From the IMG/VR virus record IMGVR_UViG_3300025913_000100, positions 1 to 26,563 of that record: a stretch of DNA of 26,563 bases; one strand, given 5' to 3'. This DNA is from a virus. Positions 21,783-26,563 of this stretch are shown here, one piece after another. How positions within the stretch are numbered: position 1 is the first letter of the stretch; each line of letters starts with the position of its first letter. A program made the translations under genes and the position numbers. The notes beneath the pieces were generated by a model that searched no databases, was not told the origin of the DNA, and was given only the letters and a program-made list of their open reading frames with translations.

Positions 21783-22534
21783 GAGGCCTCCTCGAAGTCG
21801 AGGACCGGCTGCGACAGGCGCTTGGCCGCAGCCTCGGCGTACTTCTCGTCGCCTTCGATACCGATCGCGCGGCGGCCGGACTGGCGGGCGGAATCGAGCG
21901 TGGATCCGGAGCCGGCGAACAAGTCCAGGACCAGACCGCCGGGCGGACAGGCGTACCTAATGCACGGATCCAAAATGCCGAGCGGCTTCTGGGTCGGGTG
22001 GATAGCGCGGCCATGCATCGAGCGGACGTATTGGACCGAGCGCATCAGGCGCGGGCCGCCGTCCTCGCTGGTGTAACTGCCGCGCTCGATGTCACCCATG
22101 TGTGTCGGGCGCTGCTTACGGCGCACCGCACGAGCCACGGCATCCGGAGTGGTCGGAACGTCCCGGTGTTGGTCAGCCCAGTTGCCGCGATACCAGTGCG
22201 TTACGGACTCGTGTACGCGCTTGAACCGGTCGGCATGGAACCCGGACCCGTTGTGCTTTTCCCACACGATGTCCTGCGAGAACTTCCAGCCAGCCTCGGT
22301 GAACTCGTGACCGTGCTCCAGAAACATCCGCATCGAACCGAAGCACCACATTGAGGTGGCAGCCGTGGCGGCGAGCGTCGGCCAGCCGTCGACCCAGCGG
22401 TCCCACTTCAGCGAGGTCTCGCCGTAGGGGCAGTCGGTGACGATGGCGTCGACAGTGAGATCGAGCTCGGGTAGCACCTCGCGGCAGTCGCCGAGATACA
22501 GGGAACAGGTGTCGTCCTCGAAGTAGGGCTTCAT
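21779..22534 (-). CDS. N6-adenine / N4-cytosine DNA methyltransferase
   Basis: 251 residues. Catalytic motif IV appears early as TDCPYG (33-38; the usual DPPY is here DCPY), and the SAM-binding motif I appears late as LDLFAGSGSTLDSA (about residues 193-206), with HPTQKP before it. This IV-before-I order is that of the beta class. The product would be methylated adenine or N4-cytosine in phage DNA, probably to avoid restriction. No matching endonuclease lies nearby. The ATG overlaps the upstream stop (ATGA). The DCPY variant is unusual, and it remains open whether base preference is A or C. Confidence 0.88.
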   Translation of the reverse strand: MKPYFEDDTCSLYLGDCREVLPELDLTVDAIVTDCPYGETSLKWDRWVDGWPTLAATAATSMWCFGSMRMFLEHGHEFTEAGWKFSQDIVWEKHNGSGFHADRFKRVHESVTHWYRGNWADQHRDVPTTPDAVARAVRRKQRPTHMGDIERGSYTSEDGGPRLMRSVQYVRSMHGRAIHPTQKPLGILDPCIRYACPPGGLVLDLFAGSGSTLDSARQSGRRAIGIEGDEKYAEAAAKRLSQPVLDFEEAS

Positions 22535-22932
22535 GCCGCAGCCGCCTTCCGCTGCGCTTCCACGCCCACCCACACCGACACCGCAGACCCGCCGGACTCC
22601 GGCCGGTGCGACGTGTCGAACAGCCGCAGGCCGAACGCCATCGCGTGCTCGACGACGCCCTCGTGGTGCAGCTGCGCCATGAGGATCCCGGGCCACTTGT
22701 CGCTGCGCGGGTTGCGGATCCGCAGCGGCGCGTCCCGGATGCAGTCGAACGCGGTGAACCGGCCCGGCTCGGCGGCACGGAGGATGAAGTACGGCGCGGC
22801 CTCGGCGCGCCAGTCGGCGAACGACTCGTAGCGGTCGGCGGCGACGTCATCCGGGTTGGCAACGGAGCCTTCCGGCAGGTCGCTGCGGTCTATGAGTGCC
22901 TGTTGACCTGGCATTTCAACGGTTTTAGACAT
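22531..22932 (-). CDS. Hypothetical protein
   Basis: 133 residues beginning MSKTVEMPGQQAL. Contains YESFADWRAEAAPYFILRAA, DCIRDAPLRIRNPRSDKWPG and a possible strand SAVSVWVGVE. No family recognised. It has no clear ribosome site upstream, and follows the structured 144-base gap, so its expression may depend on that region. ATGA overlap with the methyltransferase gene. Confidence 0.7.
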   Translation of the reverse strand: MSKTVEMPGQQALIDRSDLPEGSVANPDDVAADRYESFADWRAEAAPYFILRAAEPGRFTAFDCIRDAPLRIRNPRSDKWPGILMAQLHHEGVVEHAMAFGLRLFDTSHRPESGGSAVSVWVGVEAQRKAAAA

Positions 22933-23076
22933 GCTTGGGGCAACTCTCAGAGCGGGTGCGTGAAGTTTGGGTGACCGGCAGACGCCCCTGGATAGGAGGA
23001 TCGGGGCGGGACGTCTGCCGGCCGGTGGTTCAATCCGCCGGGGGGAGTGCGGACTGAACCGGCTTAAGGCGCCGGA
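22933..23076 (-). other. 144-base structured intergenic region
   Basis: Three inverted repeats follow one another. At 23059-23075, CCGGC/GCCGG encloses 7 bases. At 23027-23060, a 12-base-pair stem with one mismatch (GGTTCA/TGAACC plus CCGC/GCGG) has a 10-base loop. At 22975-23021, a perfect 10-pair stem (CCGGCAGACG/CGTCTGCCGG) encloses an inner CCCC/GGGG stem. No poly-T tract or clear promoter box was seen. Most neighbours overlap by 4 bases, so the gap stands out. It may be a terminator pair, a structured RNA or a recombination site. Confidence 0.6.
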
Positions 23077-23295
23077 CTACTCCGGCCGCGTATCCCGAGG
23101 CGGGATCTCTTTCAGGTCCTCGTCGTCGAGCGGGCGCCACGGCTCGGGCACGAAAGGCTTGACGTAGTCCCGGCCCGGGATCGCCTGTGACAGGTCCTCC
23201 TGGAGCTGCTGGTTCTCGCGCCGCATCATCACCAGGTTTCCGACGAGGAAGACGATGCCGAGGAGAAGGAAGCCGATGATGATGTAGGCGATCAC
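23077..23295 (-). CDS. Small membrane protein
   Basis: 72 residues from a GTG in a GTGA overlap with the HNH gene. The N-terminal 25 residues are strongly hydrophobic (IAYIIIGFLLLGIVFLVGNL, shown in part), followed by a charged coiled-coil-like stretch (MMRRENQQLQEDLSQ) and an acidic, Pro-rich tail. This is a typical single-pass protein with a cytoplasmic C-terminus. Function unknown. It ends in TAG just before the structured gap. Confidence 0.75.
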   Translation of the reverse strand: MIAYIIIGFLLLGIVFLVGNLVMMRRENQQLQEDLSQAIPGRDYVKPFVPEPWRPLDDEDLKEIPPRDTRPE

Positions 23296-23822
23296 GAGGT
23301 CACCGCCACGGAATTCTGCGACTTCGTTTGGCGCCGCTCGGACTCGCATTGCGGGCAGTAGCGCTTCCCGCGCCGCGAGAGATCGAATGGATGACCCTTG
23401 GCGCATTCGGTCCGCCTGGCGTTGTAGCTCGTTGGTGACGACCCACGCAGGTTGTTGACCTTTCGGGTCACGGGCTCAAGGTGGTCCGGGTTGACACACG
23501 CTCGATTTCGGCACAGGTGGTCGAGTTCAAGTCCGCGTGGTATCGGCCCAACAAGAAGCTCGTAGGCAACCCGATGGGCCTTCTCCCAGCGCCCGGCCCG
23601 ATAGAAGTGGCCGTACCCCTTGGGGTTCTTGTAGGCCGTCCACTCCCAACAAATTCCTGACGCGTCCACCTTTGACCACAGTCGATCCGCAACCGACAGG
23701 GGCTCGCGAAGGGGGTCACCGTGGAGTAGCCAGCGCTTGTAGTGCTTGTCGCACCAACCGCGGGTTCTGCCGCTGCCGTTGCATTCAGGAATTGAGCAAG
23801 GTCGTTTGATTTGGGCGTTCAT
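23292..23822 (-). CDS. HNH endonuclease
   Basis: 176 residues; ATG in an ATGA overlap with the exonuclease gene. An N-terminal zinc finger (PCSIPECNG, GWCDKHY; C9, C14, C24, H27) leads to a GICWEW strand, then VGPIPRGLELDHL and CRNRACVNPDHLEPVT, the HNH core with D-H, N and H in the same layout as the 2246-3103 protein. A second zinc ribbon (CAKGHPF ... CPQC) follows. It probably acts as a free-standing homing-type nuclease. Third codon positions are less GC-rich than in neighbours, which suggests later acquisition. It ends QNSVAVTS. Confidence 0.88.
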   Translation of the reverse strand: MNAQIKRPCSIPECNGSGRTRGWCDKHYKRWLLHGDPLREPLSVADRLWSKVDASGICWEWTAYKNPKGYGHFYRAGRWEKAHRVAYELLVGPIPRGLELDHLCRNRACVNPDHLEPVTRKVNNLRGSSPTSYNARRTECAKGHPFDLSRRGKRYCPQCESERRQTKSQNSVAVTS

Positions 23823-24532
23823 GACTGAGCCACCCATTCGCGAACCGGCCACGAACCGTCGTAGTCGCCATCGGTCTTGCCCTGGCGCCGGTGATACGCC
23901 TCCAGCCCGGCCATCTGCTCCGCGCGCCAGCCAACCTGCCACCGGTGCAAACTCTCGAGGCTCGCCTCTCCGACCTGCGGATACCTGACGGCGATCTCCT
24001 GCGCCAGCCGCACCGCACCTAACGCGTCCGCCGCCGCGTCGTGCGCGTTTGCCAGGCTAATTCCGTAGAACTCACACGTCGCGCCCAGAGTCCGGCTGCC
24101 CCGGCGGTACTTATCGGCCGCCTTGTCGATCACGTGCGGGTCAATCACCGGCGACGGGACCCGGCCCAGCCGGTCCGACAGCGTCGGGACTCCGACGCGA
24201 CGACATTCCCGGTCCAGGATCGTGAAGTCGAAGCTGGCGTTGAACGCGACCACCGGAGTTCCGGTGATGAAAATGGTCTCCAGGTGCGTAGCGATCTCCT
24301 CGATCGCCAGTTCCCGCTCGGCACCGTTTTCGTTGGCGTGGTCCGTAGAAATTCCGTGGACCTTGAACGCACCCTCGGCAATCGCACGTTCCGTCTGCAA
24401 CAGCCACGGCCGGCTGTCGATCTGTCTGTCGCCGTCGACCGTGAGGATGGTTGCGGTGATGATCCGCGCGTCCTCTGGATCGGCAGAGTCCGTCTCGAGG
24501 TCGTAGCCGGCTAGTCGCTGTGCCCAACTCAT
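23819..24532 (-). CDS. DEDD 3'-5' exonuclease (DnaQ/RNase T-like)
   Basis: 237 residues; ATGA overlap with the Gp3-like gene. Exo I is GYDLETDS with D11 and E13. Exo II is VAFNASFDF with D102. Exo III is NAHDAAADA with H164 and D169, the DEDDh arrangement. These are the residues of DnaQ-type proofreading and of RNase T. It would remove nucleotides from 3' ends during repair, recombination or RNA turnover. The C-terminal 50 residues (RWQVGWRAEQMAGLEAYHRR) are an added helical tail. There is no polymerase in the window to pair with it. Confidence 0.92.
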   Translation of the reverse strand: MSWAQRLAGYDLETDSADPEDARIITATILTVDGDRQIDSRPWLLQTERAIAEGAFKVHGISTDHANENGAERELAIEEIATHLETIFITGTPVVAFNASFDFTILDRECRRVGVPTLSDRLGRVPSPVIDPHVIDKAADKYRRGSRTLGATCEFYGISLANAHDAAADALGAVRLAQEIAVRYPQVGEASLESLHRWQVGWRAEQMAGLEAYHRRQGKTDGDYDGSWPVREWVAQS

Positions 24533-25635
24533 CGCGCACCGTCCTTTAGCCACGCCAGGAAGTCCCGCAGCGCCTGAACCGAAGCCGACGTGGGCAGCTC
24601 GCCGTTGTTGCGGCCAGCGAACGCCTTCTGGAGATCGTCGTTCCCCCAGCCGTCCGGAGCGTTCTCCACAATTTGGAACCACACCTCGTCCGACTCGTCG
24701 AAGTCCTCGCCGACGATCTCCGCTTCCTCTGGTTCCGAATCCGCCGGGGCGTTCCCGACCGACTCCGGCGCCGGTACCAAGTCCGCCGACCGCGCGGCCA
24801 TCAGAGACTCGAGCTCCGGGTCCATGTCGCCGGCATTCTTGGCCTGCCGCCACAACTCCCGGACCGCATCCACGGTCTCGGCCTGCTCCAGCAGCGCCTT
24901 GTAGTTCGTGGACTTGCTGCCAGCGGTCAATGCTGCGCGCTGCGGCTGAGTTACCGCCGCCGGGCCGGCCACGGACACCCCGCCGGACATCAGAGCCCGC
25001 GGCGTCGCCTCCATGTGGATGAACGGCTCCACCCACTCCTTGCGGCCCTCACCCGGGCGCTTCACCGACCGCTTCTCCAGCCCCAGCACCGCCGGCAGGT
25101 ACACGCCCTGCTGCGCCGCCTGCGACAGGAACTGCGCCAACTTCGGCAGCTTCGACGCCGCGTGGTAGCCGTGGGACTCCAGGCGCCACACGCCCACACC
25201 CTCCACGTCAGCCAGGACCACGTTCAGCCGAGTCGTCGGCTTGCACGCCTTGCCGAACGCGGCAGCCTGCGACCGGTCGATCGGATCCGACGGGCACACG
25301 CAAGGAGAGTCCTTCAGCACGTTGATACGGCCGTCACAGCGACGCTGACAGCCGCCGCCGGACCACAACTCGTACCACTGGTTGATCGGCTCCGGCGGCA
25401 GCAGAATCGGCACCCGGTCGGCGGTGGTGTACACCTCGAACTCGGACTTGCCGTCGTTGTTCCACGGCGCGGCGGTGCCGCCGTACAGCTTTGCGATCGC
25501 CTCGATCAGCGACCGGTCCGCCGAGGTGAAGCGGAACTTCTCCAGCTTCACCGGACGCTTTCCGCCGTCAGCCTTCGCGCCGATACGGATCCGGCCCAGC
25601 TCGCGGTCACGCTGTGCGATGTCAAGAATCGGCAT
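24529..25635 (-). CDS. Gp3-like protein (recombination directionality factor family)
   Basis: 368 residues. The N-terminus MPILDIAQRDRELGRIRIG, central NQWYELWSGGGCQRRCDG and CVCP, WRLESHGYHAASKL and LGLEKRSV fit, as far as I recall it, the actinophage family of phiC31 Gp3, the factor that reverses the direction of the serine integrase. Cysteines in GGCQRRCDG and PCVCP could bind zinc. The C-terminal 150 residues are acidic and Ala-rich with helical ends. Homologues occur in phages without a serine integrase, so a DNA-metabolism role is equally possible. It lies between a nuclease and an exonuclease. ATG begins one base after the upstream TGA. Confidence 0.65.
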   Translation of the reverse strand: MPILDIAQRDRELGRIRIGAKADGGKRPVKLEKFRFTSADRSLIEAIAKLYGGTAAPWNNDGKSEFEVYTTADRVPILLPPEPINQWYELWSGGGCQRRCDGRINVLKDSPCVCPSDPIDRSQAAAFGKACKPTTRLNVVLADVEGVGVWRLESHGYHAASKLPKLAQFLSQAAQQGVYLPAVLGLEKRSVKRPGEGRKEWVEPFIHMEATPRALMSGGVSVAGPAAVTQPQRAALTAGSKSTNYKALLEQAETVDAVRELWRQAKNAGDMDPELESLMAARSADLVPAPESVGNAPADSEPEEAEIVGEDFDESDEVWFQIVENAPDGWGNDDLQKAFAGRNNGELPTSASVQALRDFLAWLKDGAR

Positions 25636-25636
25636 C

Positions 25637-26512
25637 TCATTCCCCCCTCGTGGGCAGGTTCAGGGCCGAGCCCACCACCTGCTTTGACAGGCCCCGCGTC
25701 CAGCCGCGATCAAGCCGGACCAGGGCCAAGAACTGTTCGAACGTGGGCGCGCCGATCTCCATCGGGATCAGCCGGTAGCCCTCCGGGCGTAGGTGCAGCA
25801 CCACGCCGCGGTCCGCGACCGGCGGCATCACGACACGGCGGCCGGCCCGGGTCTGTGCGAACTCGGCGTGCGCGTAGGCCGACATCTGCAGTGCGGCCTC
25901 CGGGTATACGCCCTTGACGTCCAACTCGCCGCCGGTTTTTGTGTCCTCGGCGATGTCCAGGTCCGGGTTCACGCCCAGCTCCTCGGCGATCAGGACGCTG
26001 CGCAGTAGCGTGTCGAGGGTTCCGCCGTAGCCATGGGTGGCGTTCGCGACGATCATCTCGGAGGCGGTGAACTCCACCTTCCACTCACGCACGAAGTCGT
26101 CAAAGCACCGCAGGTACGGCAGGAACTCGGGGTTCTCTGCGACTTCCGGGGCCAGTGGCGTCCCGAGGATCCGCGCCTCGATCAGCGAGTGGATTGCGCT
26201 GCCGATGTCGCCGCGCTCGTTCTTCTTCCGCTCGTGCGCCTTCTTCAGCCATTCGTAGGCGTCGATTCGCTCATCGGCGTTCCTCGATGACTTCACCAGG
26301 TACGGCAGGTTGTCCATGGCGCACCGGGCCACCATGTTTCCGGCCCAGTGCTGCAGGTGCTTGGCGACATTGCGGTCCAGGATCGTCGTGACCGACGTGT
26401 ACTTGGCGCCGGTTCCGATGTCCTTGTAGTAGCCCTTGGTGCGGACCCGTACCAGCTGGGCGGCGCCGGGGATTACCGTTGTGGTCGCGTCCTCGTGCAG
26501 GGTGGCGGTCAT
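25637..26512 (-). CDS. RecB/Cas4-like PD-(D/E)XK nuclease
   Basis: 291 residues from the ATG at 26510-26512, chosen because it makes an ATGA overlap with an upstream gene; an ATG at 26533 is the longer alternative. GDIGSAIHSL with H108, HGYGGTLD with D167, EDTK with D190-x-K192 and the Q209-MSAY213 motif (QxxxY) are those of RecB-type and Cas4-type nucleases. It likely trims DNA ends as 5'-3' or 3'-5' exonuclease in recombination. No Cas proteins or iron-sulfur Cys cluster accompany it, so a phage recombination exonuclease is preferred to a Cas4. Next gene is the Gp3-like one. Confidence 0.85.
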   Translation of the reverse strand: MTATLHEDATTTVIPGAAQLVRVRTKGYYKDIGTGAKYTSVTTILDRNVAKHLQHWAGNMVARCAMDNLPYLVKSSRNADERIDAYEWLKKAHERKKNERGDIGSAIHSLIEARILGTPLAPEVAENPEFLPYLRCFDDFVREWKVEFTASEMIVANATHGYGGTLDTLLRSVLIAEELGVNPDLDIAEDTKTGGELDVKGVYPEAALQMSAYAHAEFAQTRAGRRVVMPPVADRGVVLHLRPEGYRLIPMEIGAPTFEQFLALVRLDRGWTRGLSKQVVGSALNLPTRGE

Positions 26513-26563
26513 TCGCCACCACCGATCGCCCATGGCAGCCCGGCAGCCTCACGCCCGCGCCCG
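26509..26563 (-). CDS. Partial CDS, C-terminus of an upstream gene
   Basis: An open frame enters from the right edge and ends at TGA 26509-26511, overlapping the nuclease ATG as ATGA. The visible residues are GRGREAAGLPWAIGGGE. The frame has G/C-rich third positions and the overlap fits the operon, but 17 residues identify nothing. Confidence 0.5.
   Translation of the reverse strand, partial: GRGREAAGLPWAIGGGE

Noticed and set aside
23027-23060. tRNA-like T-arm (GGTTCAATCC) in the structured gap
   Set aside because: No matching acceptor, D or anticodon arms around it; the sequence is better explained as one arm of an inverted repeat.
24673-25917. 414-codon plus-strand frame opposite the Gp3-like gene
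   Set aside because: Arg/Leu/His-rich shadow of a motif-bearing gene; no ribosome site or gene neighbours on that strand.
25637-26512. Cas4 of a CRISPR system
   Set aside because: There are no repeats, no other cas genes and no four-Cys cluster; RecB-like exonucleases are common in phages.

Overview
The window reads as a block of early (non-structural) genes from a bacteriophage or prophage of a high-GC actinobacterium. The best markers are a WhiB-family gene with all four cluster cysteines (4037-4321), which points to Actinobacteria or their phages, and a DnaB helicase, SSB and initiator-like protein in one cluster with many small unknown genes. Codon third positions are mostly G or C. No capsid, tail, terminase, lysis or integrase gene is visible, and no tRNA or CRISPR array. 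Host genus cannot be set from the sequence alone.

Nearly everything is on the minus strand, so transcription runs from high to low coordinates. Most neighbouring genes overlap by 4 bases (ATGA or GTGA), and four overlap by 8, the mark of translationally coupled phage operons. Only one gene (11614-11859) is on the plus strand. It diverges from the GIY-YIG gene across a 96-base AT-rich region with repeats and two candidate leaderless promoters, which is the probable regulatory hub.

Right arm (26563 to 22933): RecB/Cas4-like PD-(D/E)XK nuclease, Gp3-like (recombination directionality factor family) protein, DEDD exonuclease, HNH endonuclease and a small membrane protein, closed by a 144-base gap full of inverted repeats. 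Next (22932 to 14724): an N6/N4 DNA methyltransferase, a DUF5131 (Gp37/Gp68) protein lacking its third cluster cysteine, a RusA-like resolvase, a C5 cytosine methyltransferase, HTH and sigma-like proteins and several small unknowns. Then 14644 to 11862: a MarR-like regulator and a compact group made of a cysteine-peptidase-fold candidate, a DUF1643 protein, a membrane protein, a DUF4326 protein and a small Cys protein.

Replication core (11517 to 7211): GIY-YIG nuclease, an initiator-like protein whose gene carries GTCACGTGAC iterons (a candidate origin), DnaB, a DnaB paralogue whose ATPase motifs are destroyed, and SSB. Left arm (7182 to 1): a PD-(D/E)XK (MmcB-like) protein, a MazG-like protein, a HicA-like protein, a WhiB / tandem LuxR-HTH / membrane protein cassette, a second HNH gene apparently inserted in frame into a small host gene, a zinc-ribbon protein, a minimal RNA ligase and a coiled-coil protein.

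Together the genes would start and carry out phage DNA replication, process recombination intermediates, methylate phage DNA and redirect host transcription. Functions are assigned from motifs read by eye; no database search was run.
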